The position numbers were made by a program, and so were the translations under genes. From contig JAPZLL010000070.1 of assembly GCA_036250225.1 (NCBI GenBank), positions 1-64,000 on the forward strand: a DNA stretch of 64,000 nucleotides, in the 5' to 3' direction. This DNA is from Cercophora sp. LCS_1 (Eukaryota; Ascomycota; Sordariomycetes; Sordariales; Lasiosphaeriaceae). Under the pieces are notes generated by a model. The model worked only from the letters and a program-made list of their open reading frames with translations, was not told where the DNA came from and did not search any database. Shown here in pieces: positions 20,673 to 31,400 of this stretch (position 1 is its first letter; each line of letters opens with the position of its first letter).

Positions 20673-22700
20673 CTATACCAGTTCAATCTCAATGACGTTA
20701 TTCAAATCCAGCGCCTCCCCGTTCATCATTCCGTGGATATACGCTTCGCCAACCAATGTCCAGGGCCCTGGGCTTGAATTATTGTCACTCCGAATGAGGA
20801 ACGGTGTTTTCCCTCCGAGGATGATAGCAATGCTGTCTCCCGGCCGGGTGTCAGGACCGGTTAATCCCATAAGTCCATTCTCGGTCGCGAATAGCCTGCG
20901 ACCCATGGTGGCCCTTGTACAGGCAATGTCAAACCCCATGACACCTTTCCATGTCTGCTCGGTCATTTCGCTCAGTGGGTATTGCGGGCCATACGAAAGC
21001 TCTTGAACGTACTTCCGCCAGACTTTGCAATACTGCGTAGGCGTTTGGGGGTGAAGGAACGAAAAGTTTGCCACGATAGTGCGGCAGAGTGCTTCTTCCA
21101 ACATGTCGATCGTTGAGTCGCCGGCAGCAATCCTCGGCAAGGCTCCGGCTCGCATACGTCGTTTCAGTGCCTCCATTGTCCCCCACGTCTCGGACAGCCA
21201 AGCGCCGTCGTCAATCACATGCCGGAGCGAGGCTTCGTGGGTGTCGTCGGGAAGGGGCACGCGCACCGATCCAACTTGTCGTACCTCATCCACAATTAGC
21301 CCTTCCACGACCAGTGTTCGGCCAGTTGGATCGCTGACCTTCAGGCGAGCCCCGGATGCATGGTCGAGTCCGGCTTGGTACCCGGTTATCCCGTGGATCG
21401 AGCCGAAGCAGTTGTCGTCAGCAAATGCTCTCCAGTCGGGCACCCACGATGGTAGAGACGCATTTCGATTACCGAAGCCGACTCCAGCTCGTTGCAGGAT
21501 CAGCACGGACTGATCGCGCAGGAGAAGATGCTGCGCAACATCTGTATAAACTTGCTCCACCGATACGAGCTTCCCATAGGTTGGATCAAGCACGGCATCG
21601 TGAAGGGCATCAGTGGCGAGACCCATTAAGGCGTAGATCTTGTCCTTCGCATTGGTAGCGCCAAAATGATGAAACTCCAGCAATATTTGCTGTAGACTCT
21701 CGTGTTTCCGTAAGCGCTTGATTTCGCGGGCGTGCTGTATCTCAGCTATGGACTGCACCCCGACTGGATACCGCAGCTTCGACTCTGGATGCTGAACATC
21801 GTGTTCGAGCAGCTGGAACAGAACCTGATCAAACAGCCTGCTTGCGACGGAAGCCAACTGGTCCCAGGCAACCGCACGTTTCCCCAACAAAAAGACCGGA
21901 TCCCTCCCGTAGACGACTTCCTGGACGACCCAGACTCTGCTAAACCATGGCCTCCCAAAGAGGTTGCGAAGTGCTGTCCATGTCGGGTTGTGGGAATCAA
22001 TCCCCAGTGTTCTCTCTAGGTCCGCCTTGGGTAATTGGGTACCGTTTCGACAGAGAACGTGGAAGGCCGAAGCCAGGGGTGCGGTGAAGTCCATCGCCAG
22101 ATCGCTGTCATGGCTCGCGTTGCCGAGCGATATCACAACTTGGCCAGCACGGCGGTATATCTCACGCATCAAGGGGATCTGGTGCTCCTGCTCGACGTGA
22201 TCAGCCTGGTTGATGCAGAGCGCGTCGATCCAAAGGACGGCCTGGTCACCTGGCTCAAGCAGGGCTTCAAAAATTTGAATGACAGACGGCCTAACCTCGA
22301 GGTAGAGGCCATCTTTGGCAAAGAGGCGAACAGTGTCGCCCTGACCCCAAGTGTATGAAATGGCGAGATACCGGGGTACCTTGCCGTCCAGCGCCACATG
22401 AGACAGCTCGAAAGCAAAGTCGAATCCGGGACCTTGGCGGAAAACCTTCAGCAATCTGATCTCCCGGGTAGCGAGTCGTCGATATTCATATCTGGTGGGG
22501 GCTCCGTTATTGCCAAAACAAGAGGTCAGTCTGTCCCCCCTTGGGCTCAGCGACGAAAAGTCATGAGCAACCCAGCGAGCTCTAGTTGCCAAGAACAGGT
22601 CACTGGCCTCGCGTGATGTGGCCAGTGGCTGCGTTGATAGGGCCGAGGAAACAAATGCAGCACAGGATAAAAGTACGGCCAAAGAGAGGTGGGGCGCCAT
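20673..22700 (-). CDS. HET-domain protein with signal-like N-terminus (675 aa)
   Basis: Single intact exon. The HET domain (about 111-270) has YLAISYTWGQGD, LWIDALCINQADH and WFSRVWVVQEV. The C-terminus has the standard GRRLFATENGLMGL...GDSIAI...GEAYIHGMMNGEAL block. The canonical HET start (YEYRRL...EIRLL) is reached only at about residue 71. The first 24 residues (HLSLAVLLSCAAFVSSAL) read like a cleavable signal peptide or membrane anchor, which is unusual for this normally cytosolic family. The ATG at 22700 is the only convincing start. The gene faces away from 23184 across 483 bp. Confidence 0.88.
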   Translation of the reverse strand: MAPHLSLAVLLSCAAFVSSALSTQPLATSREASDLFLATRARWVAHDFSSLSPRGDRLTSCFGNNGAPTRYEYRRLATREIRLLKVFRQGPGFDFAFELSHVALDGKVPRYLAISYTWGQGDTVRLFAKDGLYLEVRPSVIQIFEALLEPGDQAVLWIDALCINQADHVEQEHQIPLMREIYRRAGQVVISLGNASHDSDLAMDFTAPLASAFHVLCRNGTQLPKADLERTLGIDSHNPTWTALRNLFGRPWFSRVWVVQEVVYGRDPVFLLGKRAVAWDQLASVASRLFDQVLFQLLEHDVQHPESKLRYPVGVQSIAEIQHAREIKRLRKHESLQQILLEFHHFGATNAKDKIYALMGLATDALHDAVLDPTYGKLVSVEQVYTDVAQHLLLRDQSVLILQRAGVGFGNRNASLPSWVPDWRAFADDNCFGSIHGITGYQAGLDHASGARLKVSDPTGRTLVVEGLIVDEVRQVGSVRVPLPDDTHEASLRHVIDDGAWLSETWGTMEALKRRMRAGALPRIAAGDSTIDMLEEALCRTIVANFSFLHPQTPTQYCKVWRKYVQELSYGPQYPLSEMTEQTWKGVMGFDIACTRATMGRRLFATENGLMGLTGPDTRPGDSIAIILGGKTPFLIRSDNNSSPGPWTLVGEAYIHGMMNGEALDLNNVIEIELV

Positions 22701-23183
22701 CGCGCGCGATCTCTGCTTTCACTGACCCGAACGTTAGCCAAAGGATGGGGCACATTTGTCAGTAGATAAGGCCGAACGGGCACCAGAAAACCAAACCAAG
22801 TTTCAGCCTGAAATGCCAAGATGGAAAATGCCTCATCACGCAACCCCGCTACTGACTGGCTCGTTTCTTGCACATGAGGGTGTAGGAACGTCGAGGGATG
22901 ACCAATCAATATGCTCCAAACCAGCCTTGCGGACAGCCGCTCAAGCCACCAACGCCCGAACATAGAAGACGGTAAGAGAGGTGTGGCACGCGGTGAGTCA
23001 GTCCTGCCGAGCAAAGCCGACGGTCTAGGACTGCGAGGGGTAATCTCGGTGTCGAAACAGCCCGGCTCCCGAGGGCGGCCTGGCAGCCAGCACCCTACAA
23101 ATGTCAAGTGACGAAGCTCAAAGACATACGATTGCCCTCTCGTCTTTCATTGCGTTGTTCGAAGCCTACCGCTATCACCTAAG
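22701..23183. promoter_or_regulatory. Shared divergent promoter region (HET / amphipathic protein)
   Basis: 483 bp between two divergent start codons. No clear TATA box. It contains short frames only. Confidence 0.45.
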
Positions 23184-23937
23184 ATGCCTTCATCGGCACA
23201 AATCGCCGGATCCAAGAGCCTGCCGCTCACGGTGAGGCCGCAGCCCTCGCTTCCACCAGGTTCGTACCTCTCACGATGTCCAGTCCCCAGTGCCCGGCGT
23301 CTTCTCAGTCGCTAACAAAGCTTCCACAGTTCCTAAAAAACTGGGTACCCTGCTGCGTAAACTTGAAAACACATTCCAATATGACAACTACGTGAAGGCT
23401 ATCAGAAAGTCCTGGGTGGGCCTTGGTATCGACATGGTCATCTTCATCGCTGATTTCTTGTGGCGATACCGCGATGAAATCAACGAGGCCCTTGATAAGG
23501 GGACCAGTGCTGTCACGAAGCTTAGCAACGCAATTTCCAGCGCTTGGAATGCTCTGGTCAAAAAGCGTGGGGAGGAGAAGCAGCCTGAGAAACCAACCTC
23601 ACGCCCGCCCCGAGCCATCGCGGGCAGTAGGGACGACAAGGACGATGCCGAAGACAATCAGGTGTCAAGTTTGGACTTTGATCCATACGGGACCCGCCCA
23701 TCCCGCCACCGCCCCCGGCATCGATACGCCCGAGCCAAGGCGCTTGATTCTTTCTCTTCGTCGGATGAATCGTCCACGGCCGAGTCGGACAGCTCTGACG
23801 ACGACGGTGATGACGATACACCTGGGTTTGACTTTCAGAGCGACAGCGTTACTTATACCACTTCCGATGGCGGCAGTTTGCTTAGATTTGCGCGGGTTAG
23901 CTCCAGCACAAGGGGTCGACGGTCCGGCCGCAAGTGA
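23184..23937 (+). CDS. Hypothetical protein: amphipathic helix plus acidic Ser/Asp-rich tail (227 aa)
   Basis: Two exons, 23184-23259 and 23330-23937, join in frame (684 nt). The 70-nt intron has GTTCGT, a CTAAC branch and CACAG. After a Pro-rich start, residues 27-95 are helical with a hydrophobic core (WVGLGIDMVIFIADFLWRY) that could insert in or lie on a membrane, then a Lys-rich segment. Residues 140-200 are low-complexity Ser/Asp/Glu (SSSDESSTAESDSSDDDGDD), and the end is basic (TRGRRSGRK). No family recognised. Its position opposite a HET gene makes it a candidate partner. Confidence 0.6.
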
Positions 23938-24782
23938 TAGGGTTCATTGCAGGGCCTGACATGTCACACTTCCGCATCTGCGTCTGCGGTTTGCTCTACG
24001 GTTTACTACGCTCGAATCAAAACAATGTATGTAAGAAAATATTTCAAATAGTGAATAAAATGGATGACAACCTAGAAGCCGGGCGGGTTTTACCTAGCGA
24101 CGGTCACACCGAAGAGAGCATTTATTTTACATGACGCTTTAATCCTCGATACACCCTTGTTAGATTGCAGCCCAAAACGCATTACCAAAACAACGACAAG
24201 CGTTGTCACATGCCCATCAATATTAGAGCGTCAACCTCTCAACTCACCCGATGGAGATACGCGCGCCATGGCCCAACGCTGGCGGAGAAGCGGCAAGCAA
24301 GATCCTTGAGGAGATAAAAGGACGCGATCGGGAACGAGGTGGTCAGATGGGACTCGCGATCACTGCCGCTGAAAGCCGCTATGCGGCAGGACGGGTCCCA
24401 ATTTTCCCGCACCAACATGACACTCACTGGAACTGTGCGCGCGGTTGGAGCCATCCTTACCTCGGAATGGACCGTTCTCAAGCGCCGACCAAAGGCCCTA
24501 GCTACAACGTTGACTTAGCTCCGAACACTCAACCTAGATGATGACAGCTACTGGCTTGATTGTTATAGGATGCTCTGGAGAATGAATCTAGCCTTATCTA
24601 AATAATTAATAATTAGTAAAGCTATTTTTACGGTTTGCAAATATCTTTTATTAAGTTTTAAGTACAAGTTATTGAATGTGTTATTAATTATAATTTCTGT
24701 GGCCCAGTAGAAGATATGTGCATTTTCATAATTAGACTTCCGCTGGCTTTTCATAATATCATTACAAATTACGAAGTTTAGT
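23938..24782. other. Intergenic with AT-rich patch
   Basis: About 24560-24790 is strongly AT-rich with long T and A runs and no supported gene. It could be decayed repeat DNA. Confidence 0.4.
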
Positions 24783-25067
24783 ATGAATTCTTATACCGTT
24801 TTTAATTGTACTTTATTGAATGGTGGCGTTAATACAGCGAGAACGTGTAAAATCCTTGGGCGTCTCAACGATGCTTGGCAAACTAGCTCTACCTATTTGG
24901 CCGGGAAAAAACTTGGAAAGCCCGTATCGGTCTGCATCACGGCAGATGTTCCCTTTGATACCTGCGCAGATATCGAGATCAAGGTCAAGGTTGGGCGGAC
25001 AATGGGAATTGAACTGGTCAAGGAGTTCAATACACCCGTTCACACGACGGGAGCAATTTTGGAGTAG
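24783..25067 (+). CDS. Doubtful hypothetical ORF (94 aa)
   Basis: An ATG-started frame of 94 codons sits at the edge of an AT-rich patch. Four Cys are present but there is no signal peptide, membrane helix or known motif. It may be a fragment. Confidence 0.2.
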   Translation: MNSYTVFNCTLLNGGVNTARTCKILGRLNDAWQTSSTYLAGKKLGKPVSVCITADVPFDTCADIEIKVKVGRTMGIELVKEFNTPVHTTGAILE

Positions 25068-25829
25068 ATGAAGGCCTTGTTCTAGCAGCATCTTAGGCCG
25101 TAGCCTGGCCTTCAAGTGACAAGTCGAACAGTGAAGAGCCCAAGAGAGTAATGGTATGATTGGGGGCACGTTTGACCCTGAAACACATCCCTTGCATCCC
25201 AGCATGCCAAGAAATACTGAACCGGTCGCCCAGGGCGAATGGAGACTTCCGCCCGCAAAGGAGTGAGCATCGAAGAACGTGCTGAACATCTTCTCTGTCA
25301 CTCCCGCTTACACAATGGAATAGCAGAGAGAGCTGCCACCCTACCTCAGTCCGCTTTCACTGGGATGATCTGCCCGAGCAGCTACAAGTTTGCGCACGGG
25401 ATGTACAGAGCGATTAGCTTGCAAATTATTCCGAGCTAGCTCTGGTTCTCCTTAGGTACAGCAGATCCCTAACACTCAGACACTGTTCTCAAAGGGGCTC
25501 CTCTTGTCGATTAATCCGTCTTTACGCCAATCCTCTAGTGAGAGCGCTCAACAGATGCGGCTTGCTTTGTAGCCTACACCAACCATAAAGTCCTTGATCA
25601 AATCAAACTCATTGCCGGTTGGCTCGCGGCTATCTGCTCTTGGTTGGAAATCGGGATCCACTAGAAGCATCTGACATACCAAAAGCCATGATATCGAATG
25701 TCTTAGTTCTTGGTAGGCCGCTGCCCATTGCAGTACCACGTATGATCCCGGCACGCCTGGCAGCATCCTTCATGCCATCCCTCGTGTCAGCATACACACC
25801 CCTGTAAGGCTTACACCATATAACTTGGG
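25068..25829. other. Intergenic / possible 3' region of the Cys-rich peptide gene
   Basis: A minus-strand frame continues past 25830 (IWCKPYRGVYADTRDGMKD, 25630-25800). It could be an extra exon of the peptide gene, but no splice pair gives a consistent frame with an intron of normal size. Confidence 0.3.
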
Positions 25830-26254
25830 CTACCTGGGTAGGAAAGAATACGACATACCAAGAACACAAGCAATAAAGTTGACCCCATCGCCCAAACTGC
25901 AGAAGTCCTCCACGCAGGCGAGCGACCCGTCGGGGCAGCATGGGTCGATACCGCAGTTTTTACGCTTGTCGAGACCCCGCTGAGATCTTGTCACGGCGTC
26001 GGCGAGGGCGATGATGCGGTTGAATTCGGCGATGGCGCCGCGGTCGTGTTGGATTTCGGCGGGGACTGCCGGCGAACAGGTAAGTGGATGGGTTCGTTAG
26101 GCATGGGGCGGCAAGGGAAGAAGGTGGTAGTGAAATGTGCTGGGATGGGGTTTGTAAAGATGGAAACGGAGTGGGAGGACGTACTGGGGACGATGGCGAG
26201 GGCAGTGGCGGCGAGGGCGAGGATGCCCGTGAGGGTGAAGAAGGTGGTCTTCAT
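25830..26254 (-). CDS. Secreted cysteine-rich pro-peptide with Kex2-like site (101 aa)
   Basis: Two exons, 26254-26185 and 26065-25830, join in frame (306 nt). The 119-nt intron is GTACGT...GGCAG with a CTAACG branch. Residues 1-20 (KTTFFTLTGILALAATALA) are a strong signal peptide. A pro-region follows to LDKR (55-58), a Kex2-type dibasic site. The predicted mature part of 43 residues has six Cys (61, 66, 67, 74, 79, 90), including NCGIDPCCPDG. This layout is typical of small secreted fungal peptides such as effector- or antimicrobial-like ones; no specific activity can be assigned. The C-terminal end is uncertain because a further intron is possible near 25850. Confidence 0.6.
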
Positions 26255-28471
26255 TTTCTGCGACGAGAAACACTGTCCGCTGGGGATGGCGACTAGGATG
26301 AGAATAGAGAGGCTGTTGGGCTTGGGGAAAGAGTAAAGCAGGTAGTCTGAGGGGAGGGAGATGGGTAAGTTCGTATACGTCGAAAGCAAGCCATCAGATC
26401 GAGGTCAAGATATAGCTCCACATCTCAAGGGAGACCCCAGTTCTGGTGCCTCGGTATACGAGCTTCCTGGACTGGAAGATAGGAAGGCACGTATCCGAAG
26501 GGGAAAAAGATCTACCTGACTGCAGGTTGAAGTCGGTACCATATCCAATTTAGGATTCCTGGTCTGTAGGTCATGAATGAAGCGTTGCTCGGCAAGCAGC
26601 AGGTCCTCGATTATAGCCTAATAGCCTTTCTAGATTGCCTTGCAGAGTGGTTGAGGTGCCACCACCTAAATGGGAGGGGCTGGAATCGAATCATGCATTG
26701 TGATCATGCATGGTAATTACGGCGCACTGTTTAGAAAAGGTCCTCAGGACTTGAACAGCTGTCTGGTCTTGGTCTGTTTGAGTTCAGAGCAGACACTTCT
26801 CGCCCTGTCATTCAGAACAGAAGTCTCCCTTTCTCGCCTAGATACGATAGAGTCAGGCGGCCAGGCCGAACTATGCCACATGGGAATCCCCGTCATCACG
26901 GAATTAAGCTGACGTCGGAAATGTTACGTACAGGCCCGATAGAAATGTAACCGTTGCAACTCTGACCTCAGGGGTAGGCATAAGATTCTAGTCATCGCAA
27001 CCAATGGGGACACTAGAATCGATGGATAGCCTGCCCGACGCCGCCCTCTGACCGACGCTAGCTACCTAGCCAGTCTCGAGCGTCCATGCCACATCCCCAC
27101 AGCTTACAACGTTTACAAATCTGATGAAGAACGCAGATGTCCGGGTCGGCGAGCCCGAACTTTGTCCGAGTAAGTGTGCCATGCGCCCGAGACCTGACAC
27201 CATGCAGTCTCTCTTGGTACAGTTTTTTAAAAACCGAGATGGTCGGCTGTCCTTTAGGAACAGGGAAGATGGCTTCCCCATGTAAGACACCATGTCTCGA
27301 ATAAACAACGTTTGGAAGGAGAGTTCCTCCACGCTTCCTTTGGCGGGCCGCTTGCCGGGCCGGTCCTTCCTTTGCCTGGAGTAACTTTAAAGCCCAGCGA
27401 AGTTCCGGAAGCTTCTTCAGTAGCGGCTCGATAATTGAGAAGCGCCTCAATCCGCACACTCTTCAAGCTTGCAGGAACTTCCCCAAGCAATTAGATTGCG
27501 ACGATACGGAGACGTGTCTACGCAATTCTTGGAGGAGGTTCGGAAGTACGATCTAAGTTCGGTGGATTTGGTGCGAGGACGGCGCGGGTCGCGCGGGCCG
27601 CGCGGGACGGAACCCAATGTTTGAGTGCGAGTGGGTCCCTTGACGCAACCCTGATCGCATATTTCGATGCGCAACGGACAGTCTTATCGAGGACTTGTCG
27701 TTACGACTTGCACCCAAAAGGGCGGGAACTGTGTGTTGAAGCAATTCCTCGCAGACGGGGTTATCACTGTAGGTCGCTGTCACTCAACTATTATGCACAA
27801 AGGTAAATCCTTCTCGCCACCGTGGGCACGATGTTTGCTAGGTATCTATGCGGGGCCGTCTATCCAGCGCCTGGGCCCCGTGTTTTTCCTCCAAGTCCTC
27901 GGGTCCTCGTCCACTCGCCCGTCCTTGTGCCCGACCGACTCCTGGTCTCCAAACCCGTGGCTCCTTCCTGGTTGGCTCCTGCATGTCTTAGGCGGCCATC
28001 GTGCCCCACCCTCAACGATTGGCTCGGGCGTCTCCTCTCGTGGGTCCGTCATCCGTCATGATCAGGCTGTGGCTTGGCAGGGTCAGGTCGTGACATTTGT
28101 TTGGAGGAGCCCGTTCAGACTTCCCCCAATGTCTTGGCTGATAAGTGGTGTGAGGTGCCACGTCCCTCCAACTCCACCCCGCAACACAGCACCGCTCGCC
28201 CGCGTTCTCCACCCTAAGAAAACCAGGCGCTGCCCATTCCGTCCTCCCACGGCAACGTAACATTGATCTTGCTACTCGTGGAGGAGAAGCTGTGCTGCGA
28301 ACTTGTTCCCCAACAAAGACAGCCGCCTGGAAGCCGGGAGGCCTCGCAGAACATATTTGCCATCGCTGAAATCAACAGCGGTCCTTCTCACCCGAGAGTA
28401 TTGGAGAGTGAGGAGGCAGCCGCTTGAGGCTCAATATCTTGATCTGTCCGTTCCGATCTCCTCACCTTACG
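26255..28471. other. Long intergenic stretch, nothing recognised
   Basis: Frames at 27058-27490 (minus) and 27667-28260 (plus) have composition typical of chance GC-rich ORFs and no motifs. A short GC-rich 9-mer repeat lies at 27582-27608. Confidence 0.35.
27582..27608 (+). repeat. Short GC-rich 9-bp tandem repeat (3 units)
   Basis: Units gcgcgggtc, gcgcgggcc and gcgcgggac. Confidence 0.7.
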
Positions 28472-31400
28472 ATGTTGGTCACCAAGCAACTGCAGCTCCT
28501 CGCAGGCGTCTACCTCGCCGCTTTCGCGGTCTGCACCGCGGCGGAGACCGGAGACGATATCGCCAACAACTTGCCCACCGACCTAGCTCCGTAAGTGTCG
28601 CCGTCTCCGTGGTATAATCCGGCGCATTGACACTGCATCGCACTTAGGCTGCTGGCCCTCTTTGGAGAAAGGGTTACCACGCAGTTCATGAGCCAATCCA
28701 TGGGCTGGGCGGACGGTATCATCTTGGCAATGGCCCCGTTAGGCATCATGACCGTCGTTGTCGGCGCGATCCGAGTCGGCGGGCCCTCGTGGCTCAAAGC
28801 CATCATTGGAAGAGCCAGAGAGAGCCGCGCCGTCGCTGAGTCGGAGCTGATGTCCTCAACCTCGAATGAGGTATGCGAGCTCTGGAACGGCGGTGAGGTC
28901 GTGAGAGTGATGGGCGCAGGGCCTATCCGGGAATTCATCCTCCTCCTGCCCGAGCAAGGCGGGAAGAGCGAGCCTGAGGAGCCAATCATCGCCCAGAACG
29001 TGCGAGTCATGGAGATGAAAGACCGCAGGAATAAGGACCTCCAGGATGATGGTAAGTGAAACGTATCGCCACCTTCCACTACCGTGCCTTACGTTCCTGT
29101 TAGCGCCTAGCATCCGAGAACGCATCCGCGGAAGGCTTATTCGGTCAGATCGTGGCGACGAGGAGTCGGACGGCTCCCCGGTTATTCTTCGAAACACCAT
29201 CGGCCACGAGCCCAATCTCGTCCCCGCACCCAACCTTACCCTCAATGTCCAGAACCAAGTGGGCAGGGGAGAGCTGTATGCGGTTGCTGCGCTGGGCATC
29301 ATCCTTCAGCTCGGGGTTGTCGTCTTCTCTGGATTTACAACATACCGTCTCACGCTAGCCGAGGACGAAAACCCCATTGATGGCTACGCCCTTCCTTGCA
29401 CTGCGATTGGTACGCTGCTCCTGGTAGCCGGCATTCTCGCCTGTGCCTACGTCGTCGAGACCAGTACGACGGAGAGCAGGTACCGTCCGGCGGCTGGGAA
29501 GACAGCTCGAATTGTCTGGCTGCAGAGGTCCGGAACCGTCAACGACCAGGCTTTTGAGCCTTTTGCCATCTTCCCCGAGAGCGCGCAGCCTCTTATCACA
29601 ACGTCGCGGCGAGCACGGGAACCAAAGTACGTCGCAGCCACCATCGGGACCATAGTCAGCATCAGCGGCTTCGCCACGCAGTTTGTTGGGCTGCGCAGCA
29701 TGCATTGGTCTGCTCCAGCGGCCCAACTCGGTGCAACTATCGTCATGACCGTCCTCAGAACGCTGGTCCGTCGCAATCTTGCCAAACCACTCAGGTCGCA
29801 TCCTCTTCTTCCAGGTCATGAGATGGATTGGTTGGCTATGACTCTTGCGGGAGGTCGCGAGAGCACCCCTTGGATGTGTCTCTCCCCAGCGACTGTAGAT
29901 ACCTATCGGAGGCCCTGGCGCGGCGAAGAAGGCGACAAGGACGGCGGCTGGGACTGGAGAATTATCGCAGTGGAGAACGCAAAACACTGCAGGGAACTGG
30001 AGACGAGCAAACCCACCGATCACGAAAACCCAATAATAGAACAGCTCAAGGACCAAGAGAAGTTGACAGCCCACAGGGTGATGTTGATAAGGAGAAGTCT
30101 TGGTGCGCTGGCTGACTGGCAAGGTCCTGCCTCTGCAGAGGCCATCTCTCTGGCGCGTGCGATAGAAGCGACGATGGATGCCCTCTTTGGTCCTAAGCAG
30201 CTAGAGGGGACGCTCACTTGGTCCATCCCAGCCGCCAAGTCGCTCCATGGGCCCGACCGCGAGCCAGTCCGCTTTCGCGTGGAACGACTCGACAATGGCA
30301 GGTGGAAAGCCTACTCGGACGAGATTGAAGCAGCGCTTTCGCTGTGGCTGTATTCGATCTACGAAGACGAGAATCCCAAGGATGCCGAGGGAGAAGAGGT
30401 GCCACCTGCCATGGTGAAAAATCGGAAGCCGACAAAGGACGACGCGTGGCTGCGGGCGAAGGGAACACCGGTAAAACAGAGCCTGCAACTCCTTGGCTCA
30501 TACTCAGAATGCCTGCACCAGCATCTCCGCTGGTGGATGCCTGATGGTGCTGCCGGGGTCCTCGAGGTTGAGAAGATCGAGAAGGCAACCGATGATGGCA
30601 CCACGATCGAGGTGGAGACGCATCGGATCGTCGGGTTCATGTCCGGCTCGAGCTCTGGTGCTCCTTCAGGGTGTCAGCGACAGTTCTACAGGGTCCGACC
30701 TTCACCGATAACCACTGGCAACGATGCAACTGACCGCCGAGGCGGTGGTGGGGAGAGGACGGATGTGGTTTTGGCAACCGAATCGTATAGCTCCCTGGCG
30801 ACACTCTTCGCCCAGCACATGTTTTCCGTCTTCATGTGGGCCGCCGTGAAGAAGATGACAAAACATATGCCCGGTGAAGTGGATATACGCGCTAAGGAAA
30901 TGGGCGAGACCAGCAACGATGCACTGTGGGTTTCCTTTACGCTACACAACAGTCAACTTTCCAAAATGGCCCAGGCCATCCACAACACCGGACTTGGAAG
31001 CCTGGAGGAAATCTACCAGTGCGTCATCCCACCGCTCAGCGGGGAGCAGAGGCTACCTTGCGTTACCACCATCATCGACTGGACAAGAAAGCAAGCCCGG
31101 CCACACGAACTGCGGGGGCACTGGAAGGAGGCTGCCACTGTGTATTTGTCGCTCTTTCGAACAGCGAGGACATACCTACAAGACCCTGACATTGTCGCGA
31201 AGGCCACTGCCCTGCTGATGGAGTGCTTGAACGCAGTCATCGACGTTTTGAAGACCATGGAAGCTCAGCAACTCGAGGGAAGTGATATCCGAAAGCTCGA
31301 ACATGTCAAGTCGGAACTGGACAACGAGTTACGAAATGGGAGCATCGATATCGTGAGGCGTCTGCTCGGGCTATACAGACTGCAAGGCCGTTCCTGGGGA

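Noticed and set aside
27058..27490. Minus-strand ORFs considered as NLR/TPR remnants
   Set aside because: Only a loose resemblance in a Leu-rich stretch; no P-loop, TPR signature or conserved order.
27667..28260. 197-aa plus-strand ORF
   Set aside because: Pro/Ser/Arg-rich translation without motifs, with antisense ORFs of equal quality; judged chance.
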